The notes under the pieces: generated by a model
The model's database searches: none
Seen by the model: only the letters and a program-made list of their open reading frames with translations
Told to the model about the DNA's origin: nothing
In this document: positions 25,652 through 33,796 of the stretch, piece by piece
Layout: each line of letters begins with the position of its first letter
Position numbering within the stretch: the stretch's first letter is position 1
Assembly: GCA_030430675.1 (NCBI GenBank)
Contig: JAUIKU010000012.1
Location: 1-43,831, forward strand
Source of the DNA: Bacteroidia bacterium
Lineage (GTDB): Bacteria > Bacteroidota > Bacteroidia > Cytophagales > Cyclobacteriaceae
Direction of reading: 5' to 3'
DNA: 43,831 nucleotides
Translations under genes and position numbers: made by a program

Positions 25652-26896
25652 TTGAAAAACCAGCAGGCCCTTACACTTCTGTTTACCGCCAATGCCATAT
25701 CGGGTTTTGCCCAGGGGGTCTCTATGCTGGCCATCCCCTGGTACTTTGCCCAATTGGACATTTCATCACAGTTTAACCTGCTATTCGGCATTGTAACATT
25801 CTGCAACATTTTTTGGGGTATTTATGCCGGTACCCTGGTGGATCGCTTTCAGCGCAAAAAGCTTTTCCTGGTGACCAATTTGGTAGAGGGGTGCACCCTG
25901 CTATTGGTGGCTACCACCGGATGGTTGGCAGGCTCACTGCCGTTGGTGCTGATTATGATGGTATTTGCGGTCACGGTTTTTGGCTACCGGATGCATTACC
26001 CCAATTTGTATGCTTTTGCTCAGGAAATAACCAGCCCGGAGCATTACACCAGGGTAACCAGCTATATTGAAATCGTGGGCCAGGCCACAAATGTTGCGGC
26101 GGGGGCTCTGGCAGTAGTACTGCTGGAGGGTATTGACGTGGATCTGCCGGTGTTGGGAAAGATAACCATCGAGGCCTGGGAGATCTATGAAATTTTCATG
26201 CTGGACGGAATAACTTATTTCGCCTCGGTGGTATTGATTTACTTTATTCGTTACATACCTGATAAGGTATATGAAGCAGATACAGGCAAACTCTCGGACC
26301 GGCTTAAGACAGGGTTCAATTTTTTATTGGAGCACCGGCTTATCTTTCTCTTTGGGTTCTTCAGTCATTCCATATTCGTAGTTATGCTGGTAAGTCTGTT
26401 CACCATTATGCCTATGTATATCACCAACGTGCTGAGTGCCGGTGGTGAAGTATTTGGAAGTATGGAGATGCTCTACGGGATTGGAGCGTTAAGCGCCGGA
26501 GTGTTTATTGGAAAAATGACCTCCAAAAAGAATCGTTTGGTGACCATCATCTCAATGATTTTTCTTACTACCATTTTGCTTATCCTATGCGGCTTTGTCT
26601 ATGCCTTACCTTATTATTTTGCCACAGGACTGTTGGTGGGCTTTGCGAACGCCGGTACCAGGATCCTCCGGGTAAGCTACTTGTTTGAACATATTCCCAA
26701 TCAGGTTATAGGTAGGGTGAACAGTGTATTTAGCGTGCTCAACATACTAATGAGAGTGGTATTTGTCTTCTTATTCTCGCTGGCTTTCTTTGCGGAGTCT
26801 ACCAATATAATCTACGCCTATTTCACCCTGGCTGCCTTTACTCTGGCCTCTGCCCTGGTGCTGTGTAGTTATTACGGAAAACTAAAAAAACTCTAA
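25652..26896 (+). CDS. Major facilitator superfamily transporter
   Basis: The 414-residue protein has about 12 transmembrane helices and the loop after helix 2 contains the MFS-type charged segment GTLVDRFQRKKLFLVTN. It starts with TTG at 25652, because the next ATG falls within the first helix. The six-plus-six pattern is consistent with the family of enterobactin/macrolide-type exporters, but the substrate cannot be assigned. It is divergent from recX (53-base gap) and its stop is 11 bases from the convergent YcxB-like gene. Confidence 0.87.
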   Translation: MKNQQALTLLFTANAISGFAQGVSMLAIPWYFAQLDISSQFNLLFGIVTFCNIFWGIYAGTLVDRFQRKKLFLVTNLVEGCTLLLVATTGWLAGSLPLVLIMMVFAVTVFGYRMHYPNLYAFAQEITSPEHYTRVTSYIEIVGQATNVAAGALAVVLLEGIDVDLPVLGKITIEAWEIYEIFMLDGITYFASVVLIYFIRYIPDKVYEADTGKLSDRLKTGFNFLLEHRLIFLFGFFSHSIFVVMLVSLFTIMPMYITNVLSAGGEVFGSMEMLYGIGALSAGVFIGKMTSKKNRLVTIISMIFLTTILLILCGFVYALPYYFATGLLVGFANAGTRILRVSYLFEHIPNQVIGRVNSVFSVLNILMRVVFVFLFSLAFFAESTNIIYAYFTLAAFTLASALVLCSYYGKLKKL

Positions 26897-26907
26897 CAGG
26901 CTTCAGG

Positions 26908-27381
26908 TTATTTGATCAGCCCTTTCCTTTTTAAAATGGTCTCCACAAACTTAACCTGGTTGTCGTTGTTGAAAATCCGGAAGGGCAGATGGATCAACTG
27001 GGCCTTCGATACCACCAGTACAAAATCATCTTTCCCGATACTGGCTCGTTTAATCATATCCCAGGTGATGGGCATTCCCTGTTTGCTGCTGACCTTAACC
27101 AGGATTTGCCGGCTGTCGATCTCGTATCCCAGCTTTTCAAACAATACCTTATTCTGTTCAAGTTGAGGAATGCCGGCAAACTGTATCAGCCAAAACAGTA
27201 TATATAGCACCAGTGCGATGCTTGCCCCAATAATCCACCACCAGGATGGGATTACCAGATACATGGCACAGATGGCCAGGTAAATTAGAAATACCCACCA
27301 TTGCTCTTTTAGGATGTTTTTCAACCCCAGCTTGATATAGGTACCGGTTCCCAGTTTATACTTTTTGGTCTTGACGATCAT
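26908..27381 (-). CDS. YcxB-like membrane protein
   Basis: From the ATG at 27381 the product has 157 residues. Two hydrophobic segments (near 28-64, WWVFLIYLAICAMYLVIPSW and following) are followed by a YcxB-like domain in which a hydrophobic strand pattern ends with ITWDMIKRASIGKDDFVLVV and LIHLPFRIF. The family has no established function. A longer frame reaches to 27429, but the shorter start fits the promoter position and the membrane topology. The gene ends close to the convergent MFS stop and is transcribed from its own promoter-like box. Confidence 0.7.
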   Translation of the reverse strand: MIVKTKKYKLGTGTYIKLGLKNILKEQWWVFLIYLAICAMYLVIPSWWWIIGASIALVLYILFWLIQFAGIPQLEQNKVLFEKLGYEIDSRQILVKVSSKQGMPITWDMIKRASIGKDDFVLVVSKAQLIHLPFRIFNNDNQVKFVETILKRKGLIK

Positions 27382-27402
27382 ACAGATGACATTATTGGGG
27401 CA

Positions 27403-27410
27403 CAAATATA
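27403..27410 (-). promoter_or_regulatory. Bacteroidota -7 box for the YcxB-like gene
   Basis: TATATTTG on the minus strand is an exact TAnnTTTG. A TTG lies 16 bases upstream, slightly closer than the usual 19. Transcription would start about 15 bases before the ATG at 27381. Confidence 0.5.
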
Positions 27411-27449
27411 ATAATGAAAATGCCGCCAAGGCACTAAAACAGGTAGATT

Positions 27450-28319
27450 TTAATGAGAGCTGGTGGCTTTCAGGCTAATGTCCATACTGGACACGGAATG
27501 TGTGAGAGCCCCTACTGAAATAAAGTCAACCCCGGTGGCAGCAACCTCCGCAATAGTTTCTTCGGTGATGCCGCCAGAGGCTTCGGATTGATATTTGTCT
27601 GCAATTAGATCAACTGCCAGCCGGAGCTGGTCCGTGCTCATATTATCCAGTAAAATTCGATCAACTCCGCCGGCCTGCAGCACTTGTTGTACTTCATCCA
27701 GGCTGCGGGTTTCAATTTCAATTTTTAATTTCAATTGGTTCTTTGCCAGGTACCTGTGTGTGGCCTTGATAGCTGCGGCGATTCCTCCGGAAAAATCCAC
27801 ATGGTTATCTTTCAGCATGATCATGTCGTAGAGCCCAAACCTGTGGTTCACACCACCGCCAATGGCCACAGCCCATTTCTCCGGAAGCCTGAAATTCGGA
27901 GTAGTTTTCCTGGTGTCCAACAGTTTTGCGGAGGTACCGGAAATTAATGAGTTCAAATATTTGGTGTAAGTGGCTATACCGCTCATCCGTTGCATACAGT
28001 TCAACACCAGCCGTTCTGAAGCCAGGATAGCGCGTACACTACCGGTTACCAGTATCCCAATATCACCGTTGACCACATCGTCTCCATCCTGCTTAAAATG
28101 CTCAACCTGAAGCTGATGGTCCACTGTTTTGAAAATTCTCTCTGCCAAATCCACACCAGCCAAAGTACCCGGTGATTTAATTATCAGTTCCGCGGATCCC
28201 GTGCGGCGGGGTTCAATGGAGGCCAGCGAACTGTGATCACCATCTCCCAGGTCTTCGCGTAGCGCAGATTCGATAAATCCGGAAATGGCGGATTCTGTTA
28301 AATAAGGTAGAGAATTCAA
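27450..28319 (-). CDS. nadC: Nicotinate-nucleotide pyrophosphorylase (quinolinate phosphoribosyltransferase)
   Basis: The 289-residue protein is NadC, which converts quinolinate and PRPP to nicotinate mononucleotide in de novo NAD synthesis. Motifs include ALREDLGDGDHSS, LVLNCMQRMSGIATYT, LDTRKTTPNFRLPEKWAVAI, KIEIETRSLDEV and ILLDNMS. The start is TTG at 28319: an in-frame TAG lies directly before it and no in-frame ATG occurs before the core. No nadA or nadB is nearby. Confidence 0.95.
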   Translation of the reverse strand: MNSLPYLTESAISGFIESALREDLGDGDHSSLASIEPRRTGSAELIIKSPGTLAGVDLAERIFKTVDHQLQVEHFKQDGDDVVNGDIGILVTGSVRAILASERLVLNCMQRMSGIATYTKYLNSLISGTSAKLLDTRKTTPNFRLPEKWAVAIGGGVNHRFGLYDMIMLKDNHVDFSGGIAAAIKATHRYLAKNQLKLKIEIETRSLDEVQQVLQAGGVDRILLDNMSTDQLRLAVDLIADKYQSEASGGITEETIAEVAATGVDFISVGALTHSVSSMDISLKATSSH

Positions 28320-28352
28320 CTAATCAAAAAAGCTAAGCACATACACCGAAAT

Positions 28353-28763
28353 TTACTCCTTGGTAAAGTCAAGGCTGCTTACCTTGTAGGTCCCGTTAAC
28401 CATTTTAGATCGCAGTACTACCCGGAAAGAACCTCCTTCATAGCTATACCTGCCAATGGCGTATTTGAGACCTCCCTCGGATGCCCCTTGATGTACGTAT
28501 TGAAAATCGTTTGGAGGATACTTCTTAAAAAAATCTTTTAGTACATATTCCGCCTGAGTCTTGCTGTAATTGGACTGTACCCCGTCGATCTCCAAAGAAA
28601 TCATGTCTCCCAGATAGTTGGACAATTCTTTGGAACTTCCGGCTTTAATTGATGACCGTACATTGTTTATCACTTCGCTCTGCCCATAACCGAGCTGGCA
28701 AATGACCATGGTGACCATCAACAGAAATAGTACTAAGTATCGTCCTGTCCTAGTGTTGTACAT
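28353..28763 (-). CDS. DUF4783 exported protein
   Basis: From the ATG at 28763, the product has 136 residues with a signal peptide (about 1-28, ending LGYGQ) and a DUF4783-type mature domain. This shows SSIKAGSSKELSNYLGDMIS, YSKTQAEYVLKDFFKKYPPN and the final YKVSSLDFTKE. The fold resembles the NTF2-like/cystatin-type family; its function is unknown. It stands 33 bases upstream of nadC on the same strand and may be cotranscribed with it. Confidence 0.8.
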   Translation of the reverse strand: MYNTRTGRYLVLFLLMVTMVICQLGYGQSEVINNVRSSIKAGSSKELSNYLGDMISLEIDGVQSNYSKTQAEYVLKDFFKKYPPNDFQYVHQGASEGGLKYAIGRYSYEGGSFRVVLRSKMVNGTYKVSSLDFTKE

Positions 28764-28895
28764 ATATATATTCTGATTTGCCCTTGCATGTCTCCAAAAC
28801 TGTGCCAAAAGCACCTGGAGTTAAGTCGATTGGTGGTTTGCAGGAATTTAAAATAATACAATCTCTTATGAGTTACAAACCTAGCTTTGAATATT

Positions 28896-28903
28896 TATAT
28901 TTG
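28896..28903 (+). promoter_or_regulatory. -7 box directly before gpmI, possibly leaderless transcript
   Basis: TATATTTG at 28896-28903 is an exact TAnnTTTG, ending only 4 bases before the ATG at 28908. With the usual start 5-7 bases downstream, the mRNA could begin at or very near the start codon. The -33 side is weak (TTAC around 28873). Confidence 0.5.
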
Positions 28904-28907
28904 CATC

Positions 28908-30431
28908 ATGGATAGAAAAATACTGTTGATGATACTGGATGGATGGGGATTGGCCACCAATCCGGAGGTTTCTGCCATCAATGCAGCCAGTACACCTTTT
29001 ATGGACGAGGCATGGTCGAGGTACCCGCATAGCCGATTAAATGCCAGCGGATTAGCGGTGGGACTTCCGGCAGGACAAATGGGCAATTCGGAAGTGGGAC
29101 ATATGAACATAGGTGCTGGCCGGGTTGTGTTTCAGGACCTGGTAAAAATCAACCAGGCGGTGGAGGATGGTTCATTAGGTAAAAATCCAACTTTACAATC
29201 TACTTTTGAGAATGTCAAAAAGTCAGGGAATAAGCTACATTTTATCGGGTTGGTTTCCGATGGCGGTGTCCATTCTCATATTGATCATTTGAAAGGGCTT
29301 TGTCAGCTGGCTCAGCAGCAAGGGCTATCCAATCAGATCCGCGTTCATGCCTTTACCGATGGTAGAGATACCGACCCCAACAGCGGTATTAAGTTCATAG
29401 CGGATCTGCAACAATTTCTCAATGCAAAAGGTGGGCAACTGGCTTCTGTAATAGGGCGGTACTATGCCATGGACCGTGACAAACGTTGGAATCGGGTACA
29501 AAAAGCTTATGACGCATTGGTACATGGGAAGGGGCAGTATTCCCATAACCTTACCGAGGCTATAGGACGCTCTTACGAGGCGGACATAACAGATGAATTT
29601 ATTGAACCGATTATTGCCATAAATGCAGACAGTGAACCAGTTGGTTTGATCGAAGAAGGCGATACGGTAATTTGTTTTAACTTCCGAACCGACCGCGGAA
29701 GGCAGATCACTCAGGCATTAACCCAAAAGGATTTTCCCGAGTTTGGCATGACCAGGTTGAATTTGGACTATGTCACCCTTACCAACTACGATCAAACCTT
29801 TAAGAATGTAAAGGTGATTTTCGAAAAAGACAATCTTGAAAATACCCTGGGAGAAGTGCTGAGCAAGCATGGGCGAAAACAAATTAGGATTGCTGAAACT
29901 GAAAAATATCCACATGTAACTTTTTTCTTTTCAGGAGGAAGAGAACAGCCTTTTGAGGGAGAAAAGCGCATTCTTTGCCCTTCGCCTCAGGTGGCGACCT
30001 ACGATCTTCAGCCAGAAATGAGTGCCAATGACATTAAGGAAGCTATCATTCCGGAATTGAAGGAGCATACGGCTGATTTTATCTGTCTGAATTTTGCCAA
30101 CCCCGATATGGTAGGACATACCGGTGTTTTTGAAGCCGCGGTAAAGGCCTGTGAAACTGTGGATCGCTGTGCCCGGGAAGTGGTTGATGTAGCACTGGCA
30201 CAGGGCTACACTTCCATTATTATAGCTGATCACGGGAATTCCGATTGCATGATGAATGAGGACGGCACCCCAAATACGGCTCATACCACCAACCTGGTAC
30301 CTTGTATATTAATTGACAGCACTTACAACCGGCCAATAAACGACGGGAAACTGGGAGATCTTGCACCTACAATACTCAAATTAATGGGGTTACCGGTACC
30401 ACCGGAAATGACCGGAGAAAGTTTATTATGA
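28908..30431 (+). CDS. gpmI: 2,3-bisphosphoglycerate-independent phosphoglycerate mutase
   Basis: The 507-residue protein is GpmI, the Mn-dependent glycolytic mutase that interconverts 3- and 2-phosphoglycerate. It begins MDRKILLMILDGWGLATN. The catalytic serine is Ser61 in MGNSEVGHMNIGAGR; other markers are AFTDGRDTDP, YYAMDRDKRWNRV and the metal ligands in NFANPDMVGHTG and IIADHGNSDCMM. The longer frame from 28887 is rejected as it lacks family similarity. It overlaps the following lipoprotein gene by 4 bases (ATGA). Confidence 0.97.
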   Translation: MDRKILLMILDGWGLATNPEVSAINAASTPFMDEAWSRYPHSRLNASGLAVGLPAGQMGNSEVGHMNIGAGRVVFQDLVKINQAVEDGSLGKNPTLQSTFENVKKSGNKLHFIGLVSDGGVHSHIDHLKGLCQLAQQQGLSNQIRVHAFTDGRDTDPNSGIKFIADLQQFLNAKGGQLASVIGRYYAMDRDKRWNRVQKAYDALVHGKGQYSHNLTEAIGRSYEADITDEFIEPIIAINADSEPVGLIEEGDTVICFNFRTDRGRQITQALTQKDFPEFGMTRLNLDYVTLTNYDQTFKNVKVIFEKDNLENTLGEVLSKHGRKQIRIAETEKYPHVTFFFSGGREQPFEGEKRILCPSPQVATYDLQPEMSANDIKEAIIPELKEHTADFICLNFANPDMVGHTGVFEAAVKACETVDRCAREVVDVALAQGYTSIIIADHGNSDCMMNEDGTPNTAHTTNLVPCILIDSTYNRPINDGKLGDLAPTILKLMGLPVPPEMTGESLL

Positions 30432-31024
30432 GAAGAGTTTCCACCATTAGTACATATGTCCAAGCGGGTGTATGCCTGGGCCTATTGCTGGTTTCCGGCT
30501 GTGGAACCAAAGAACGCAATACCATTGATAAGTATTTTGACACGCTAGGTTTTATAGATGAGCAAATAACTCTTCTCAACCACAATCAGGTGCAGTTGTC
30601 CAAGACTGTGGCATTTGGTGATAAGACAGAGTCGATCCTGGTTGAAACTCCTGATAGTACGCTCTGGCAAAAGGAACTAAGAATTTTCAGAGAACACGAT
30701 ATTAATAAACCGGTATTGGTTGATGCCTATCAAACCAGCGAACAAACCAGGAACGGAGAGAAAATTACTGCCTATAAGTTAAAAGACAGTACTGGTTCCG
30801 GAATACTTGATATGGAGATTATTTATGATGCAAAAGGAGAGGTATCCTCCTGGTCTTCCAGTTTTCTGGAGGAGAACTTACTATATTGTAATTTTAGGAA
30901 AGTAAAACTGACAACGGATACCAATGGTATGTTGAGCAGTTACCTGGTGGACGGGTTTCATAAATTGATGTTTAAAGATACGGTCCATTACCAGCTCCAG
31001 GTAAAAATAAATGATTTAAGGTAA
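30428..31024 (+). CDS. Predicted lipoprotein of unknown function
   Basis: The 198-residue product has an N-terminal lipoprotein signal with a good lipobox (LLVSGCGTKE, about residues 20-29). The mature region has mixed charged strands and no recognised family; the segment YKLKDSTGSGILDMEIIYDA and the final YQLQVKINDL suggest a beta-rich fold. Its start overlaps the gpmI stop (ATGA), so translation is probably coupled, though a biochemical link to glycolysis is not obvious. Families of this type are common in Cytophagales. Confidence 0.75.
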   Translation: MRRVSTISTYVQAGVCLGLLLVSGCGTKERNTIDKYFDTLGFIDEQITLLNHNQVQLSKTVAFGDKTESILVETPDSTLWQKELRIFREHDINKPVLVDAYQTSEQTRNGEKITAYKLKDSTGSGILDMEIIYDAKGEVSSWSSSFLEENLLYCNFRKVKLTTDTNGMLSSYLVDGFHKLMFKDTVHYQLQVKINDLR

Positions 31025-31056
31025 CCTTCCGGGTTGCATCTAAACAGAAATTTCAC

Positions 31057-31383
31057 ATGGAAGAAGCCAAACAGAAAAAGCCCTTTCTGGAGCGAATGAA
31101 GGAAAAATGGGGACTGACCAGTATTTTCCAGGTGGTGCTTATTTTGATAGTTTTCTCGCTAACCGGCATGACGGTGGTATGGCTGCGACCGATTATATTT
31201 CATATCCTGGGAATTGACCATGCAAATGGATGGATAAAGACAGTGAGTTACCTCATCCTGGTATTTCCCCTATACCAGTTGTTACTGCTGGTATATGGTT
31301 TTCTGTTTGGGCAGTTTTCTTTTTTCTGGGAAAAGGAGAAGAAGCTGGTCAATGCAGTAATCAGGTTGTTTAACCGTTCCTAA
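31057..31383 (+). CDS. Small two-helix membrane protein (DUF6787-like)
   Basis: This 108-residue protein has a basic start containing LERMKEKWGLTSIFQ and two membrane helices (about 23-45 and 62-86). The last part is basic (FFWEKEKKLVNAVIRLFN). I associate the K-W-G-x-x-S/T-x-F-Q start with a Bacteroidota-specific uncharacterised family (DUF6787), but I cannot confirm it. It follows the lipoprotein gene by 32 bases and ends 27 bases before the convergent rimK stop. Confidence 0.68.
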   Translation: MEEAKQKKPFLERMKEKWGLTSIFQVVLILIVFSLTGMTVVWLRPIIFHILGIDHANGWIKTVSYLILVFPLYQLLLLVYGFLFGQFSFFWEKEKKLVNAVIRLFNRS

Positions 31384-31410
31384 TACTTTTCAAAAAGGTA
31401 ACAGCTAGGG

Positions 31411-32292
31411 TTATTTGTTCAATACGCTGCGTTCCAGGTATTCGATGATCTTTCCGGCAATGTTTTTACCGGTGGCGGTTTCAATACCTTCCAGACCGGG
31501 AGAAGAGTTCACCTCGATGATTAAAGGACCGCGATCCGACCGCAACATATCAACCCCTGCTACACCCAGTCCCATGGCCTCGGCAGCCTGGATGGCAGTA
31601 GCTTCTTCTTCCGGTGTAAGTTCAATAAGACTGGCACTACCTCCACGATGCAGATTTGATCTAAACTCTCCTTCTGGCGCCTGTCGCAACATGGCCCCAA
31701 TTACCCGGCCATCCACTACCAAAACCCGAAGGTCAGAGCCATGTGCTTCCGCAATAAATTCCTGAACAATAATGCGAGCCTTTAACCCGTTGAACGCTTC
31801 AATCACCGATGCTGCCGCCTTTCGGTTTTCTGCCAGCACCACCCCCAGGCCCTGAGTACCTTCCAGAAGTTTGACTACCAGTGGGACTCCTCCAACCGAC
31901 CTGATCACCTCATTTACATCACGACTGTAATTGGTAAATACGCTCTTGGGAATACCCAATCCGGCCCTGGCCAGTATTTGTAAGCTTCTCAGTTTATCTC
32001 TTGAGCGCATTAGTGCCTGACTTTGTACCGCAGTGAATATATCTCTCATCTCGAATTGACGGATTACTGCAGATCCATAGAAGGTAACTGATGCACCGAT
32101 CCTGGGGATCACTGCATCGGTATCATCCAGGGAACGTCCCATATATTTTATATGCGGGTTTTGCTTTTCATTGATAAGGTCACATTTCAAATGATCCACT
32201 ACTTCAACGCTGTGGCCTCTTTCCATACCAGCTTCAACCAGCCTTCTGGTGGAATAGAGGTTACCGTTGGTAGAAAGTATTACAATCTTCAC
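31411..32292 (-). CDS. rimK: RimK-family ATP-grasp alpha-L-glutamate ligase
   Basis: The 293-residue ATP-grasp protein has RimK motifs. They are the N-terminal [39 protein letters not shown] and [19 protein letters not shown]. The C-terminal metal-binding [16 protein letters not shown] is also present. RimK adds glutamate residues to the C terminus of ribosomal protein S6; other members act on small molecules or coenzymes, so the substrate is not certain. It overlaps the upstream protease gene by 4 bases (ATGA) and ends the seven-gene block. Confidence 0.9.
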   Translation of the reverse strand: MKIVILSTNGNLYSTRRLVEAGMERGHSVEVVDHLKCDLINEKQNPHIKYMGRSLDDTDAVIPRIGASVTFYGSAVIRQFEMRDIFTAVQSQALMRSRDKLRSLQILARAGLGIPKSVFTNYSRDVNEVIRSVGGVPLVVKLLEGTQGLGVVLAENRKAAASVIEAFNGLKARIIVQEFIAEAHGSDLRVLVVDGRVIGAMLRQAPEGEFRSNLHRGGSASLIELTPEEEATAIQAAEAMGLGVAGVDMLRSDRGPLIIEVNSSPGLEGIETATGKNIAGKIIEYLERSVLNK

Positions 32293-32759
32293 TTTTTCTT
32301 TGATTTTCTGCGATATGAGAGGTTAGTCCTGGCAACATCAACGATGAATCTTCGATAGAGAAATTTCCTGCCCAGTAGCACCGGAAAGGTTAAGTTGCCG
32401 CGATAACTGAGAGAAAACTCCGTACGTCTTTCCTTTCCAAATAAAATTACAGAGGTTGAAATAACAAAGCGTTTCTCACTGGCACCGAAACTGTTCTTTA
32501 CAGTGCGTCTCTTGAAGTCACTAAAAAAAAAGCTTTTATTGTCATAGTTGGGGTGAGATGGGTCTAACAATATAAAATGAAGCATTTTTTTATTGTTCTT
32601 TTTGACCAGTTCGATATGGTGGCAATGAATAGCGCTGCCATCCGCCCCGGTATCTATCTTGGCATCTATGTCAAACAAGGCCATTTCGGGCAGGTCTATC
32701 TTGTCATACCGGCCAATAATGGTTTTAGAAATAGGTTTTACTTTTCCGGTGTTCCTCAT
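32289..32759 (-). CDS. rimB: RimB-like retropepsin (ATP-dependent zinc protease family)
   Basis: The 156-residue protein has the active-site motif [10 protein letters not shown] with Asp36, and a later strand motif [16 protein letters not shown]. This is the retropepsin-like family annotated as ATP-dependent zinc protease (PF05618). Its Pseudomonas member RimB is encoded with rimK and acts on RimK-modified S6. The close pairing with rimK (4-base overlap) supports the same role here. A 5-base gap separates it from the mscS gene upstream. The gene symbol is by context and motif, not proven orthology. Confidence 0.87.
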   Translation of the reverse strand: MRNTGKVKPISKTIIGRYDKIDLPEMALFDIDAKIDTGADGSAIHCHHIELVKKNNKKMLHFILLDPSHPNYDNKSFFFSDFKRRTVKNSFGASEKRFVISTSVILFGKERRTEFSLSYRGNLTFPVLLGRKFLYRRFIVDVARTNLSYRRKSKKK

Positions 32760-32764
32760 ACTGT

Positions 32765-33796
32765 TTAAAAGAGGTCCTTGGGATCGACCAGTTTTTGCTG
32801 AACCAATTGGTTGATGACAATCTCGGTCATATCGCTTTTGAAATTGAATTCATCGCGAATATCCATGACGTAGGCTTTTATACGCATCTTGAGATAAGAA
32901 CGGCGTTCATGAATTTCATTGAAGAACAACACTCTGATAGGTTTGTTCAGGTATATGTATTTTGACACCTGAGCTGTTTCCAGCGCTATTTTCCTTACTT
33001 TGTCTGTATCAATGGTGATGGGTAAAAAGATCTCAGCCACTACCTGGCAATTGGTTTCGCCGGCGTTCGCATTTGACACAGCCTGGTTCATCATTTCTCC
33101 ATTGGGAATGCTAACCAATGAGTCATCCGGAGTTACTACCTGGGTTGATCTAAGGCCAATTTCCTTCACCTCACCATAGTATTTGCCTATTTCTACTTTG
33201 TCTCCCACTTTGAAAGGCCGGTCGATTATGATAATTAACCCCCCAAAAATATTGCGAAGGATGTCCTGCGAAGCAAATCCCACTGCGATACCAATCGAAG
33301 CAGCTACTGCCAATACCGTTTCCGCAGGGGGGTTAATTACCCCTCCCACCACGACATAGGTGGCAAATATCCATCCCAATACCCTGAGAATAGGAATGAA
33401 CCCCTTGACCGTGATTCGGTAACGGACGGTACGTTCGGCTATTATATTCAACAACCGGGTAACCGCCATTATGATGAAGTAGGTGAATACCAGGAACATC
33501 ACCGACCAGATGATTTTTCCTACCGAAATCACTTTCAATACGGACCGGGGGTCTACTTTATCATCCTCAGATTCTTCCGAAGTATTGGTATTGAGATCTT
33601 CGGCAATGGATCTTTCTGCCACAAAGATGGTATCCGTGTGATGAATTACTACCGTATCTGAATTGGACAAGTAGATATGCACGGTAGAGTCGGCATAGAC
33701 CAACGTATCGCTTACGGCCTGTGCCAAACCGGTTTGCACACAAAGCGACAGGCAAAACAGCCAAACAGTTAAAAAGAATCGCCTCCGTATTTTCAT
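32765..33796 (-). CDS. Small-conductance mechanosensitive channel, MscS family
   Basis: The 343-residue protein has a signal peptide (about 1-25), a threonine/aspartate-rich periplasmic part, and three transmembrane helices near 95-117, 132-153 and 162-192. The pore helix is AAASIGIAVGFASQDILRNI, followed by FGGLIIIIDRPFKVGD and the cytoplasmic beta-domain (STQVVTPDDSLVSIPNGEMM), diagnostic for MscS. The C-terminal vestibule domain is present, so the protein looks complete. The start ATG overlaps the stop of the upstream NTPase-like gene by one base (TGATG), which suggests coupled translation and a physical or functional link. Confidence 0.93.
   Translation of the reverse strand: MKIRRRFFLTVWLFCLSLCVQTGLAQAVSDTLVYADSTVHIYLSNSDTVVIHHTDTIFVAERSIAEDLNTNTSEESEDDKVDPRSVLKVISVGKIIWSVMFLVFTYFIIMAVTRLLNIIAERTVRYRITVKGFIPILRVLGWIFATYVVVGGVINPPAETVLAVAASIGIAVGFASQDILRNIFGGLIIIIDRPFKVGDKVEIGKYYGEVKEIGLRSTQVVTPDDSLVSIPNGEMMNQAVSNANAGETNCQVVAEIFLPITIDTDKVRKIALETAQVSKYIYLNKPIRVLFFNEIHERRSYLKMRIKAYVMDIRDEFNFKSDMTEIVINQLVQQKLVDPKDLF

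Noticed and set aside
28876-28883. TAGGTTTG on the minus strand as promoter of the DUF4783 gene
   Set aside because: Matches TAnnTTTG but has no TTG at the right distance and would give a leader of about 105 bases in the gpmI promoter area; left unassigned.
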